Origin: Knufia peltigerae
Taxonomy: Eukaryota > Ascomycota > Eurotiomycetes > Chaetothyriales > Trichomeriaceae
Direction: 5' to 3'
Assembly (NCBI GenBank): GCA_030247855.1
Contig: JAPDRN010000014.1
Span: forward strand, 359,860-423,859
DNA length: 64,000 bases
The position numbers were made by a program, and so were the translations under genes. Shown here piece after piece: positions 12,301-23,934 of the stretch (its first letter is position 1; each line of letters begins with the position of its first letter). The notes below the pieces were generated by a model. That model saw only the letters and a list, made by a program, of their open reading frames with translations, had not been told where the DNA came from and did no database searches.

Positions 12301-15300
12301 AAAGGGGCTCATGGCCAAAGCTGAGCATGCATACATCGAAGCATGGCATCACCTATCCATTCAAAGCCATACTGGTGATTCAATGAGCTTGGTTCGCAAA
12401 AGGATCGACTTTGCCACCAAGTACGCTAGCTTCCTCGAGTCGACCAAACGCTCCACTGAGGCATCGGCGTTATTAGTTGGACTTTGGGAGGAGTATCAGT
12501 CAACCTCAGTAGCGCGCTCACAGGAAATCAGCTCGCGACTGTTTGAGGTTGGTAAGATCTTGAAGACTGTGGGCGTAACTTCAGTGGCGCTGGACATCTT
12601 CAAGCACCACTCATCTGTTACCAAGGCCTACTCCAAGGTCGAGAGCTCATCTTACAAGGAAGTGGAGGAGCAAGTACAGTCGACTCAACGAGAGATCCTC
12701 AAGCAGGCATCTTCCTCGTCGAGCTCTGAAACACATATCAGCCAGTCTATGGTCACCGAGATCATAACTAGCATTGAGACTTCGCAGTCAACACAGCTAG
12801 ACGTGACCTCTACGTCGGCAGTCAAGCAGGTGGTTTATGCCTACATGGGACAAAAGCGGTGGAAGGAGGCCACGTCCACCATCAAAGAAGTGCTTCGAAT
12901 CTTCTGGGCAAGCTTCCTGTCTGCTTCGATCGAGGATGTTGGCCAACCAGTCAGCAATCCTGAGTTTGCCCTAGAACTTGCTGATCAACTCATCGTTGCT
13001 TACGAAGCACGTCTGCGCTTCAACAAGGCGCAGGACCTCCGAGAACGACTCTACTATGCCGTCAGGGCGACACGCAAGGTTGATGATAGCATTGTAAAGC
13101 ACAACCTTGCTCACCTGCTCAGACTCTTTGACCAGAACAGATCTCGAAGCAAGACAGTCCAACTTCACCAGGAACTCCTGGAGGACTACAAGAAGTTCTA
13201 CGGACCAGGCGATGCTCAAGTGATCAAGACATTGTGGACCCTCGCTCAGCTCACAAACCCCGAACCCATCTCCATTGGGTATTACAGACAAATTGTTGAT
13301 CTGTTGTCAAAGGGTTCGGATACCTGTCATCCTGAAGCACTAGATGCTCTCAGTACCGTCGCCAATCTGTATTGGCTCGAGCGGCGCTATCAAGATGCCA
13401 CGTGGGCATATTCGTTGCTTCTGAACACTTTTGTTCACAAAGGAAAAGAATTGAAGCAATTCCACAGCACCACGTTCGTATCCACGATATATGATCGATA
13501 CGTGGAGAGCATTCAAAGTTCACGAACGGAGTCCACCCTCGTTTACGAGATTACGAAAAGATATCGCCAGGCATGCATCACAGTATTCGGGACCGAACAC
13601 AAGTTCACCCAAGAGGTCACCTTGAGCTTTGCACGCTTGTGCAGGGTATCCAAACGCCACGAGACTGAGGCTGTGGCACTGTACGAGGAGCTTGCTGGCA
13701 ACGCCAAAGCAACCGAGTACCATGCCGAAGCCAGAGCCAGCTTGGATGCCGTCTATGAAATGAGAGCATTGGAGGCAGCTCGAAGCACCCACGTCACTGC
13801 GTCCAAGGAACAAGTTGAACGCGCGGTGACCGTTGTCCGCAAACGTATGACGGAGACCAGAAGTCATTACGGATGGGCCCACGAAGAGTCGCTCGAGCAA
13901 CTCAAGGAGGTGTCTCACCTCTACGCCAAACAGTCCAAGAAGATCGAGGCCGTCAAGGAGCTGACCGAGTTCACCAGCCACGTCGTGACCAGCGAGACGA
14001 GCTCTACCCGACTCGTCAGTGCTGCGTCAGCTGTCGCCGCGAGCTTCATTGCCGTCAGCGAGACACACCAAGGGCTGGAGCTTGCCGAGGAACTTCGTTG
14101 GCAACTGGTGACCAAGGACACCAGCAACTCCAAGAAGTACAAGCTCGACCTCGCATCGGCCAGTCGCTCCAGCGCAATTTACATTGCACAACTGGAGCAC
14201 AGTCTCAGGCAAGACTCGTTACAGTCGTTCAGTGATATTTACCTTTCCATCTTGACCGAGATTGTGTACTATGAAGACTTCCAACGATCAATCCGTAGCA
14301 ATTCTTCGTTTGAAGAGGTCTACGGTATCGCGGCCCGTCTCCACTCCTTTTTGAAGGAGCAGGGCCGTACCACATTGCTCGTGCACGTGCAGGATGAGCT
14401 GGTGAGCTTCTTCCTCAGATCTTCAGGTGAGAAGGCCAAGGTCGGAGACGTTGCGCAGGTCAAAATCCTCGTCACGACACTCCTCGAATACTTCGAGGTC
14501 CATCAGATAAAGTCGTTCCTCCTTTCTGTCCACCTCGCAAGTATTGAAGCAGTAAGACGTTTCCTGAAGCGTGGGCAAGAAAAGCAGGCTTGCGACCTGG
14601 CTCAGACTGCCTTCCGATACAGTCATGCCAACGGTTGGTACACCACACCTGGGGCGATCAAGCATGGCTTCGTCTTGGCGGCGACCCTCGCCGACATTCA
14701 CCATCACAAGAAGACTCGTTATGCCCAGATCCAGATTGCCAGTGAAATTTTACGGCAGGTGTTGGAGTCTGCGAAGGTACAAAGACTCAACCTCACCGTC
14801 ATACCCCTGAAGGAGTTGAACACCATCATTACGATCCTTGGCGAGCAGAAGGACTTTGTCACGCTAGAGGTAAGTTTTGTCATCTCACACATACTCATTC
14901 GCTGCTCCCCAAGACTCAGAGGACTGACCTTTTCGGTTTTCTAGTGGTTGCTGACCCGGCTGTGGGACGCTCGCGAAACCCACTCCGCCTGGGGACCGTC
15001 GGTTGTACTCACGCTCGGCCGCAGATTGGTTCTTGTTCGCTTCCTGCTCAAACACCATGATCTCGCGCTGAACCTCGCTGCCGACATTGCGTACAACTTG
15101 CGTCGCGTCTACGGTTCGTCGCACGTGGTCACGCTGGAGATGAACATTCTCCTGGGCCAGTTGCTCGTGAGTACCGGTCTGGCCTTGCAAGGTACCAAAG
15201 GGGCGGAAGAGATTGCGCGCCGGTACTTCAAGCGTGCCGTCGGGGTGCACGAAAACGTCCTGCGGGCTTTGACCCTCGACCCCATGGGTCTCAACGAGGA

Positions 15301-15673
15301 CGACGACGTTACCGTCTTGTCGACCGATCCTGAACCCGTGGACCTTGCGGCTTTGGGTCTGGACAAGGCAGCGTCCCAGGGGACGTACGCTCGTCGTCAC
15401 ATGGTCCTCTTGAAATTGGCGTTGGAACGCTTCGGTGACTACCCCAAGGGATATGCAGAGTACGAGCAGCTCAATGCCGATGCGTTCCGCACGTTCCCGG
15501 AGGACTTGCGTGGCGTGGAAGGCGTCGAGAAATGGGACATCAAAAAGTTTGGACACGGCAAGGCTGAGAGTGACGAAGGGGCTTTGGATGTCAATGTGAA
15601 GAATTGGACATTGACGCAGGACAAGATCGAAACCAATGGTCACACCAATGGTGAGGCTAATGGTGTCGACTGA
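9398..15673 (+). CDS. STAND/NACHT-like P-loop NTPase with helical-repeat C-terminus (NLR-like), 2,066 aa
   Basis: Signal-transduction NTPase of fungal NLR-like architecture. Exons 9398-14869 and 14945-15673 are joined by a 75-bp intron in phase 0. The start is the first in-frame ATG (AACCATGG). Residues ~60-250 form an alpha-helical N-terminal domain of the kind found before fungal NACHT domains. A Walker A motif GPPGSGKT lies at ~329-336 and a Walker B-like LIIVDGLDEVSS around D440-E444. The short D-G-L-D-E form is typical of NACHT/STAND proteins. A winged-helix-like stretch follows (LLTWLSISQRPMTIEEL). From ~residue 800 onward the protein consists of paired amphipathic helices of TPR type, e.g. 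AKAEHAYIEAW, NKAQDLRERLYYAV, EAVALYEEL. No effector domain such as HET, patatin or a nucleosidase is recognisable at the N-terminus. Role in self/non-self response is inference from the family. Confidence 0.85.
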
Positions 15674-16247
15674 TTGAGATGGACTCGATGATTGATAGAG
15701 CTGATGTCGAGTGAGGCAGCTGGGCAGGTTGCAAAAAGGAGGATGAGCAATGCTTCGAGGGAGTTCTGCAGGATGGGTAAGGTACTTGGGTAATACGATC
15801 GTTATTTGTTCCTATGACTGAAAAGTTACAATAATATCCAATCGCTTCAACAAATTCGATCTCTTTTTCGACCATGATAGTTATTTAAAGAGATGCTTCA
15901 ACATTGAGTCCTTGCAGAGATACCGATGACGGAGCGGAATCGGGATTCTAAGATGATGGGAAAGGAATTTTCGCGGTGCCGCTTTTAACTGAGCCTCTCT
16001 CTCTCTGGTGGTGCCATTGGGATAGTCGACACTCCGTTCGCTAATTGACTCGAACCGTACGTTCATCGAATTTGTTATTCCATTCCTAGGTACCGTTCAT
16101 ACCTCTCCTCGACCCCCTCTCGGCCCATTCGTTGAGATGTGCCCATGAAACCCTCAAGACCCCATGGCTTCGGCCGAGAACTGAAACCCTACCACCCATG
16201 ATCAAAGTATCACACCAAAAACCATCGCCCGGGTCTTCGTCTTCACC
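15674..16247. other. Intergenic, tandem genes
   Basis: 3' flank of the NTPase gene and promoter of the following regulator. A CT-rich tract lies near 15993-16005; nothing else stands out. Confidence 0.5.
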
Positions 16248-17924
16248 ATGGTTTTCTGTGGCAAACCGAGCAGAGGTTGTCAACGTTGTCGACAGAGGAA
16301 GATCAGATGCGACGTGACGAAGCCGACATGTCTCAAATGTCAAAAGGCACGAGAACCTTGTACTTATCGCAATTTCGACGAAGCCATCTTCCGAGATCAG
16401 ACTCGGGAGGTTGTTCGCAAATTCAAATTACCGCCAGAAGACGAACACTGTTCTGCAGAATCTCGACGCTCATTGGCGATGGTATCTTCAAGCATGACCA
16501 CAAGCACGACAAGCACTCCCGATATCTTCTACTCGGCCCTGTCCCCTTCTGTCTATGATATTGGAGCAAACTTCTTCTTTGACAAATTCTTGTCCGAAAA
16601 GGGTACATTCTTCGGCGATTATTCCTCTTGGTTGGGCCAGTTGTACACGGCAGACACCTCCAGTGGTGGTTTGATCCGGGCGGTCATCGAAGCTGTCGGA
16701 TTGAGTGCTTTGTTCAATGTCTCTCTGGATCTAGGTATCCAGATCAAATCTTCAGAGCAGTATTCCAAAACATTGGCAGCCCTTAAGTTTGCTCTAGACG
16801 ATCCAGAGCGAGCGAAGTCCGACGACACTCTACTTGCAATTACCCTTTTGATTCTTTTCGAGGTACGAGATGACTTTTTGCCCGACACAGATAAGTTTAT
16901 CGTTCCCGGACCAGATTACTGATCAGTCTCACAATGTGTCTAGCTACTAAATTTTAGAACTTGGCAACGACATAGGTATTGGGAAGCCCATGTCAATGCA
17001 GCACTGACCTTGTTGGAACTTCGAGGTCAAGATCAATTTCAACGTCAACGTGGAGGACAACTTTACATCCAGGTCCGTTCTCAAATAGTAAGTTTTTCTT
17101 GTTCTTCTGTCGACTTGCCATGCTCTTTTAACGAACCAATTGGCAGCTTTTGGTCTGTATGCAGAAACGCGTGGCTGTTCCCAGAGCGCTGGTCCAAACC
17201 ACCTGCGATTTCCAAGGGAGTCTCATGAGACAACTCTGGCAAAATTCTAGAGTCGCCAGTCCGAGTTCCATCACCGAGATATGTTTCCGGGTCGTCAATC
17301 TCAGGGCCGCTCTTCATCGTCAAGAAGAAGGTGATGACACGAAGATGAACGGGAAAATCTTACTAAACATGGCGGTCGATATCGACAACGACCTCGAGTC
17401 ATGGGCGGCCGGATTGCCCGATTCCTGGAGGTATTCCGTGGTTCATGGGCCTGCGAGGGTCGCCGAGGAACTCCTACAAGGGGTCCGACACGTCTACCCT
17501 ACGCTCTGGATCGCGGAGGCTTGGAACAACTGGCGCATCCTTCGACTTTTGGTCAGCCAGATGAGACTAGAAATCAGCGTCGATCCGCAAGAGATTGCCA
17601 CCTCCCAAAACATGGCACGCCGGCTGTGTACCGACGTTTGCATTTCTGTCTCCAACTTTTCCGGCAGTCCTAGTAAGCCACCGTTTTGTCAAGTTCCCGG
17701 GGCGTTTTTTTCTGACACACGCTTTGGCTACAGGTTACATATCGTTGATCCAACCATTGTACCTCGTCGCCCTGGAAACTTTGGTTCCGTACAGTTTACG
17801 GGTCTTTGCGATTGAACAACTGAGACACATCGATGCTTCCTTGGGGGTAAGACAGGCCCGTCTATTGGCCGATACTGCCGAAAACAATCTATTCAGCGCG
17901 TTGCCCGAGTCCGGCGTGATTTGA
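16248..17924 (+). CDS. Zn(II)2Cys6 transcription factor, 491 aa
   Basis: Nuclear regulator with the zinc cluster at the very N-terminus: RGCQRCRQRKIRCDVTKPTC then LKCQKAREPCTYR. The remainder matches the helical fungal-specific transcription factor domain found with such clusters, including WEAHVNAALTLLELRGQ and LPDSWRYSV. Exons are 16248-16862, 16944-17087, 17147-17672 and 17734-17924. Intron 1 is the uncertain one: acceptor GTCTAG at 16943 keeps frame and gives LLNFRTWQRHRYWEAH, which fits the family. An alternative with donor near 16897 and acceptor at 16957 also keeps frame. ATG context is CACCATGG. It is followed on the same strand after 517 bp by a methyltransferase gene, which may or may not be its target. 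Confidence 0.88.
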
Positions 17925-18441
17925 AACCTTTTTTTTGGTTCTGTCAAGAGCCGATCGACCCTTCCGAACATACCAACGTAATGATTCTTGTTGCTGTGAC
18001 GGGCTCCAGGCTCGTTTGCGACTCAAGGAATGCCTTTTTAGCGCTAAGAACGACAACCACGAGGCATCGGTTGCGAAACCTCGCAGTGCTGCCCTGTAAA
18101 GGGCATAGCGTTGGTGGCTCGGACCCTCGTCCTATTGGTTGTTTTCTGACCCAAAAGGACAGCCTTGCGACTCCACGTCCCCCGAAACCCCCGACTCTAA
18201 TACAACACATAAGTATGCTCATCAAGCCTCTACAAACACAACATCTTCTTGGCCAACATTGCTTTAGTGTATTAGACACAGGTCTTGACTTGATTCATTC
18301 TCTTCCGCTCTGTCTCTTTTTTTGTTTCATTCTTTTGGGGAAAAGCAAAAAAGAAAAGCCTGCTGCTCAAAGGACATTCTAGTATCGTCTACGTCTTCAA
18401 GAAAGTACTTTAGCTCTTTCTTACCTCTTCAACGAGTCACC
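17925..18441. other. Intergenic, promoter of the methyltransferase gene
   Basis: 517 bp with pyrimidine-rich stretches (18300-18340) upstream of the methyltransferase ATG, as usual for fungal promoters. No gene seen. Confidence 0.5.
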
Positions 18442-19577
18442 ATGACGACCGAAACCACTCCTAACCCTGCTCCTCCCGCAGATTCGTCATCGTCGTTCTC
18501 TCAAGAAAAGACCTTTAGCACGTACAACGCCGATCAAGGACGAGCGTACTCGGAAATCCGTCGTGACTATGACCCGGGAGTCTATCGGACCATATTGGAT
18601 CATCACACTTCGACCGGTGGTCAACTCGACATTCTTCTGGACGTAGGTTGCGGTCCGGGCTACGCTACAAGAGCACTTGCACCACATTTCACAAAAGCCT
18701 TTGGTCTGGATCCGGCAGAGGGAATGATCAGTACGGCACGCAGCAGCCTCACGAATCCGGAAGATTCTACCAAGGTTTCCTTTGAAATCTCGACTTGTGA
18801 AGAGTTGGGGTCCAACCTCACACCTCCAGTCGAAGATGGGAGTGTAGATCTCATCACTGCCGCCAACGCGGCTCACTGGTTCGACATGCCACGATTCTGG
18901 GCTGCCGCTTCGAGAGTTTTGAAACCAGGAGGTATGTTGACCAACCTTTCTATTTGTCGTGTCGCCTGTCATTTTGATTCGTGTCCCGTTCCTCGTCATG
19001 CCATCTGTCAATCTCAGGTTCCTCGTCATAATTTCCTTGTCTTGGCCACTCATCTAACGTCACGTCGGATCTGAGAACAGGAACCGCCGCGATCTGGACA
19101 TCCGGTCCAGGTCACCCACACCCGTCCATGCCCAACGCCGATGCCATCCAGGCCGCCATAGACGAGCACCAAGAGACCGAATTGAAACCTTATATCCTAC
19201 CTGGTAACATCCTGGTGAGGGATCGTTACACTGACCTGCCTTTGCCTTGGAGCGGTCCACCCGGACAGCAAACTGAAGGGTTTGACGAAACCTCCTTCGT
19301 TCGGCTTGACTGGCCCGTCGATAGACCCTTCTACGTCGCCAAACCTCAAGACGAGCAGGGAGTCAACATGGACCTGTTCGAAAAGGCCATGGCGACGGGA
19401 AGCGCCGAGACGAGGTGGCGCCAGGCGCACCCTGACCTTGTCGGGACCGAAAGGGACCCTCTCAGGATGCTAAGGAGGAAGATCGAGGGACTGTTGCACG
19501 ACGCCGGTGTCGAGCCAGGACAAGAAAGGTTGAGGGGCGTGTTCAGGGGGGTGATTTTGTTTGTCAAGAAGGAGTAA
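18442..19577 (+). CDS. SAM-dependent methyltransferase, Tmt1/Crg1-like
   Basis: Class I small-molecule methyltransferase, likely cytosolic, 328 residues. Exons 18442-18931 and 19081-19577 are joined by a 149-bp intron in phase 1 (glycine codon). Motif I is LLDVGCGPGYATRAL, the acidic strand-2 end is FGLDPAEGM, and a post-motif segment LITAANAAHWFDMPRFW resembles the AHWFD of yeast trans-aconitate methyltransferase Tmt1 and Crg1. The second exon starts GTAAIW, again as in that family. In yeast these enzymes methylate trans-aconitate or detoxify cantharidin; the substrate here is unknown. The polar N-terminus (PAPPADSSSSF) is not a targeting signal. It lies downstream of a Zn(II)2Cys6 gene. Confidence 0.85.
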
Positions 19578-19909
19578 GGGAATGAACCAGGCCTGAAAGA
19601 CACAACAAACAATGACTACTTACTTATTTACCTTTTGCACTGGGAGATACAGACAGGTTGTAGTTGAGTTGTCAGATAGTCACGCTCAACAGAAATAAAG
19701 AGTACGGATTGAAACCTAACAGGGGAGTCGGTGTGCAGTATATTTTTCCAATTGTACCAAAGTACCAGGTGTATATATATTTCTCAAGAGCGCCCAACTA
19801 GAACCGTGAAAAGTGCACCATTATCATCATCCAGTTCGTCATCAAGAAACAAAAAAAACACAACCAAGCACTCAACCGCGCTGGTCAGAACACTTCACTC
19901 AAAACTCAT
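19578..19909. other. Convergent 3' region
   Basis: 332 bp between the stop codons of the methyltransferase and NDC80 genes. AT-rich stretch GTATATATATTTC near 19771; likely overlapping 3' UTRs. Confidence 0.5.
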
Positions 19910-22126
19910 TCACTCATCATCCTTCTTCTTACCATCCAAATCCATCCCATCCATCTCGTCACCCAACAACTCCACCTCGACTTCCTCCCCAACCCAGCCC
20001 TCAAACTCCTCGAGTCCTTTTTGGACGTGAACCTTGAATCGAATCACGTCCTCCAGACATCTTTCGATGCCCGAATGTAATTCTTCGCGAACCCTGGCCG
20101 CTTCCTCTCGCATACTCTCCCAGGCCACGCCGACCTCCATCTCGCGCTGCTCGAGCTCGACGACGCCGCGCTCCAAGCCCTCCCTCATCCTAGCCAATTC
20201 CTTCTCGAGCTTCTCGATCGCGCTCGTCTGCTGCGTGTGCGTCGTGGTCTGACTCTCCTTGAGCGAAGCGTACATCCGACTAGCTTCGTTGACGCGGTAA
20301 TTCAGATTGTCAATCTCGGTGTTCTTCTCGTGCAGAGCTTCCGAAATGTTGTCCAAAAAGTCGCGCGCGTTCAGGTCCGCGTCCGCGGCGGCCTTGCGGC
20401 GTTCGTTGATGTCTTTGCGCAGTGCGATGAAGGCGTTCCGGACCGCGCCCCGTAGATCCAGATTCAGCAGGTGGACGGGCGAGTAGCCTACGTTGTTGTC
20501 CGCCAGCAGACGGTCGGTGTCGGGGGATCCTCTCCTCCGCGATGTCGACGTCGAGAAACTGTCCGAAATGTTGAGGCTAAGTTCGTAGTCTGCACCTTTA
20601 GCATTGACAGCCGTCGAGGGGATGAGGGACATTTGGTAGCCCAATGAATTGTACCGTTTAACGATAACTTCGAGGTCTTCAAGTTTGCGTGATGTCTCGG
20701 CCTCTTTCTCCAGCACTTTCTTGTTGACTTCATCCAACATCGCGAGTGCGTCTTCGTGGCTTTTCGTCAGTCGTTCACGTTCCGTGTTCATTCGGTCGAT
20801 GTCTTGGATGTTCAGGCCTTGTCGATCGACAGACTGTTGGAGGCTCTGGCGTTCTTGCTCAACTACTTGCAGGTCTGCCTCTGTTCGTTGGATTTCTGCT
20901 TCCAGGATCTTGATTCGCGCGTCGTACTTTTCAATCTTCGCTTGTACGTTTGCATTATACTCTTCGAATTTTTTCTTGTCATCCTCCAAAATCTTAAAAT
21001 GTTTGTCCAGCTTGGCTACATCGGGTGCGTTGCGCTCAAACTCTTCGACCTGCGCTTTCAAAGCTTCGTGCTCTGCTTCGTACAGCTGCAGCTCTTCTGC
21101 ATGTTTGGAGTTGATCCGCTCGAATTCATCTGTCATTGCTTGGATATGAGGTCGTAAAGCAGCTTCTTCGCTCTCCTCGTCGTCTTCAGGTCCCATCTGC
21201 AGCCAGTCCTGATATGCGCCGAACAAGAACCTAAAGACAATTCTGTCACTTGCAATATCGACACCCGCCTCAGCACATGCGTCATCGTAGGCTCCTCGGG
21301 TGAAATTATCCAACATTTGTGCGAGCTGCATCATCCAATGTAGTAATCCAAGAAAGCGAGGCCAATTCTGTCCTCCAACTGCGACCAAGTGTGATTTTGT
21401 AATATCTCTTTCATATGGATATCTCAACTGTTTCATGATCGGTGGCACTTCGGTGTCGATGCTCTTCTGAAATTTGTACCCAGGATCAATACGCCGGTAG
21501 AGCCATTGGAACATGAAGGTGAAATCTTTTTGCGTAGGTGATTTTACAGAGTTTTGTGTCAACGAGTGTTTCATTTCCAATTCGAAGTTGTTCTGTGTCA
21601 GATAGTCCAGCAATTCTTGACTCAGTCGCGTTCTATACGAGGAGTCCCGCAGAGGTCGAGGATCTTTGGGCGCAATGCCAGGAGCAGGAGGTTGCGAGAA
21701 GAAGGATTGGTGAGCGACGGGACCATGGCCGGAGGGTCGGGAGAATATACTGCTTCGTCGTTGCATGCTTTGCGACGCAGGTGTTTGTGACCCAAATAAC
21801 TGATTTGGCGCAAGACTCTGCCTGCCAGTGTTTGCGCTGCCAAACATGTTACTAGAAACTGATCTTCTTGCAGTGGACATGCCCATGTCGGCCAAATTTC
21901 CTCCGGAAGATGAGCGATGGAAGTTCGGCTGTGCAGGACGCTGGACGCTCTGGTTTATCGATATTGATCGAGCGTGGGATGCTGTGAACGGCGCATTTCG
22001 TAATTCATTGCTTGAAGAGACGCGCTTCACAGCAGAAGCAGGTTGCGGGATTCCCGAGAAGTTCTGTATGTGGCCCAGGGTTTCGCGAGGACGGCGCACG
22101 CTGAAAAGTCCAGGTGGTTGCGACAT
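19910..22126 (-). CDS. NDC80: Kinetochore protein NDC80 (HEC1)
   Basis: Subunit of the outer-kinetochore Ndc80 complex that binds microtubules. Single exon of 738 residues. The first ~150 residues are the basic, Ser-rich unstructured tail. Residues ~155-300 are the calponin-homology domain with highly conserved blocks: DPRPLRDSSYRTRL, LLDYLTQNNFELEMKH, SPTQKDFTFMFQWLYRRIDP, PPIMKQLRYPYE and QNWPRFLGLLHWMMQLA. From ~340 to the end is long coiled coil broken near the middle (YQMSLIPSTAVN), consistent with the Ndc80 loop region, and the C-terminus should pair with Nuf2/Spc24-Spc25. Length is normal for a fungal orthologue. It shares a 404-bp divergent promoter with PEX14. Confidence 0.96.
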   Translation of the reverse strand: MSQPPGLFSVRRPRETLGHIQNFSGIPQPASAVKRVSSSNELRNAPFTASHARSISINQSVQRPAQPNFHRSSSGGNLADMGMSTARRSVSSNMFGSANTGRQSLAPNQLFGSQTPASQSMQRRSSIFSRPSGHGPVAHQSFFSQPPAPGIAPKDPRPLRDSSYRTRLSQELLDYLTQNNFELEMKHSLTQNSVKSPTQKDFTFMFQWLYRRIDPGYKFQKSIDTEVPPIMKQLRYPYERDITKSHLVAVGGQNWPRFLGLLHWMMQLAQMLDNFTRGAYDDACAEAGVDIASDRIVFRFLFGAYQDWLQMGPEDDEESEEAALRPHIQAMTDEFERINSKHAEELQLYEAEHEALKAQVEEFERNAPDVAKLDKHFKILEDDKKKFEEYNANVQAKIEKYDARIKILEAEIQRTEADLQVVEQERQSLQQSVDRQGLNIQDIDRMNTERERLTKSHEDALAMLDEVNKKVLEKEAETSRKLEDLEVIVKRYNSLGYQMSLIPSTAVNAKGADYELSLNISDSFSTSTSRRRGSPDTDRLLADNNVGYSPVHLLNLDLRGAVRNAFIALRKDINERRKAAADADLNARDFLDNISEALHEKNTEIDNLNYRVNEASRMYASLKESQTTTHTQQTSAIEKLEKELARMREGLERGVVELEQREMEVGVAWESMREEAARVREELHSGIERCLEDVIRFKVHVQKGLEEFEGWVGEEVEVELLGDEMDGMDLDGKKKDDE

Positions 22127-22530
22127 GGCGTCTGATTATAAGCCCGTGGGAGAGTCAGTCGCCTTCGCAATCAATGTTGTCGCAAAACGTGTAGCCAAGG
22201 TTCATCGTGGAGTTCGTGAGCATTCAGTCGAAATGAGACTAAACAACAATCAGCGCGATTTACAGCCATTACCACGGCGACGGAATTCTTAGATAATAAA
22301 TTACTAAGATGGCCCGTTTGGCACGTGATGATTAGCCTCGGCTGAATTCCCTGGACCTCAATTGCAGCCAGCCTCCCATCCACCATTATTTCGTCCTTTC
22401 GAACAATCCATCATCAATTTCCCACTCGTTCCGTCGTGTCAGCGGTTCTTCTCGGACTTCATAAAACACCTCGCCCAGAACCATATTCTGAGGCACATGT
22501 GGTGACTTGCAGACAGTCCTTGCCGCCGCC
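22127..22530. promoter_or_regulatory. Bidirectional promoter NDC80 / PEX14 with CACGTG
   Basis: 404 bp between the two start codons. It contains an E-box type CACGTG at 22322-22327, roughly 200 bp from either ATG. Whether one factor drives both genes is unknown. Confidence 0.5.
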
Positions 22531-23769
22531 ATGGCTCCTCGAGAGGATCTGATCACGTCCGCCGTGACTTTCCTTCAAGATCCCTCTGTCGCCTCGGCGC
22601 CGCTGGAAAAGCGCATTGAATTCCTCAAGTCCAAGAACCTCACTCAAGAAGAAATCGATCTTTCACTCGCCAGAGCCAGCGGTCCCGATCCCTCCTCTCA
22701 ACCCGTGCAGAATGCATACTATCCTCCTCCAACTCAACAGGTCCCACGCGGGCCCCCATCACAGCACTACCCATATCCTTACAATCCCTACGGTGACCAA
22801 TGGTCACCACCACAGCCTCCACCGGAGCCTCCTCGACGGGACTGGCGCGACTGGTTCATCATGGCTACAGTGGTGTCCGGCGCCAGCTACGGTCTGTATG
22901 TTCTCGCACAGCGTTACATAAAGCCACTGATCGCACCTCCGACTCCCGAACAACTCGAGCAAGATAAAGCTTCAATCGATGAACAGTTCAACAAAGCGTT
23001 TGCCTTGCTTGATACCCTGTCAGCCGACACCGCCGCCTTGAAAGAAGCAGAAGAACAACGCACGCAGCGCCTCGACTATGCTATTGCAGATATCGAGACG
23101 ATCGTGGCGGACCTCCGAGCCGCCAACATGCGCCGCGAAGATGACGCACGACGCTGGGAGATGGAGATCAGCTCCATGAAATCGACCATTCCCCGCAGCA
23201 TCGAGAATGTGCGCGATGCAAGCGAGAAGCAACTCAAGGAACTCGGTACTGAACTCGGCAGCCTCAAAGCCCTCATGGGTAACCGTTACGGCAGTGGTTA
23301 CGGCAGCGGTTACGGTAGCGGCTCGAACAGTTTGACACAAAACATTCCAAAATCCCAGCCTGGTATCCTGCCCACGTCGAGCAGTGCTTCAACTACCCCG
23401 TCAACGGAGACGTATGGTGCAAACCAAACTCGGCCGCCGCCTGGATACGTCCCGGGAAACCCTTACGCTATGGGAGCGCCCCAGTCGCCTAACTCAACAA
23501 AACCACCGAGTGCGGCCACCTTCCAAACTGCCATCACGCCTCTCGCCCAAAGCCTGGGCCTCGATCCTAATGCGGGTGCCAATGCGAATAATGCGAACAA
23601 TGCGAACACGAGTAAATCCGCCATCCCGGCGTGGCAGATGGCTGCGACCAACAAAGCGAAGGAGGCCAATACGGGTGCGCCAACGACGAATGGGACGAGC
23701 GATAAAGCACAGCAACAGCAGCAACAAGAAGATGGCGCCGATGCCGTCGCCGCACTTAATGCAAGCTAG
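22531..23769 (+). CDS. PEX14: Peroxisomal membrane docking protein PEX14
   Basis: Component of the peroxisomal import docking complex that binds Pex5. Single exon, 412 residues, start context GCCATGG. The conserved N-terminal Pex14 domain is at ~4-50: REDLITSAVTFLQDPSV, LEKRIEFLKSKNLTQEEID. A Pro/Tyr-rich linker follows (YPYPYNPYGDQW with PPQPPPEPPRRDW). A hydrophobic segment WFIMATVVSGASYGLYVLA lies at ~108-126, and a coiled coil at ~140-250. The C-terminal part is low-complexity, with YGSGYGSGYGSG, NANNANNAN and a poly-Q run of seven residues. Layout and length match fungal Pex14. Confidence 0.95.
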   Translation: MAPREDLITSAVTFLQDPSVASAPLEKRIEFLKSKNLTQEEIDLSLARASGPDPSSQPVQNAYYPPPTQQVPRGPPSQHYPYPYNPYGDQWSPPQPPPEPPRRDWRDWFIMATVVSGASYGLYVLAQRYIKPLIAPPTPEQLEQDKASIDEQFNKAFALLDTLSADTAALKEAEEQRTQRLDYAIADIETIVADLRAANMRREDDARRWEMEISSMKSTIPRSIENVRDASEKQLKELGTELGSLKALMGNRYGSGYGSGYGSGSNSLTQNIPKSQPGILPTSSSASTTPSTETYGANQTRPPPGYVPGNPYAMGAPQSPNSTKPPSAATFQTAITPLAQSLGLDPNAGANANNANNANTSKSAIPAWQMAATNKAKEANTGAPTTNGTSDKAQQQQQQEDGADAVAALNAS

Positions 23770-23934
23770 TCTCCTAGGTACCTACTATGTATTTTCGTAC
23801 TCGTGTCTGAGAAGGGAATTGTCGTAATGACAGCACAAAATTTCATGCCATGTTGGGATTTTATGAATAATCTTAACCCGAGAGAACAATTGTTGTATCT
23901 ATGTACCTTTTTACATCAACTAAATTCTCTGTCT

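Noticed and set aside
14885..15643. 252-codon open frame on the minus strand
   Set aside because: Lies opposite exon 2 of the NTPase, whose own frame joins cleanly through a GT-AG intron.
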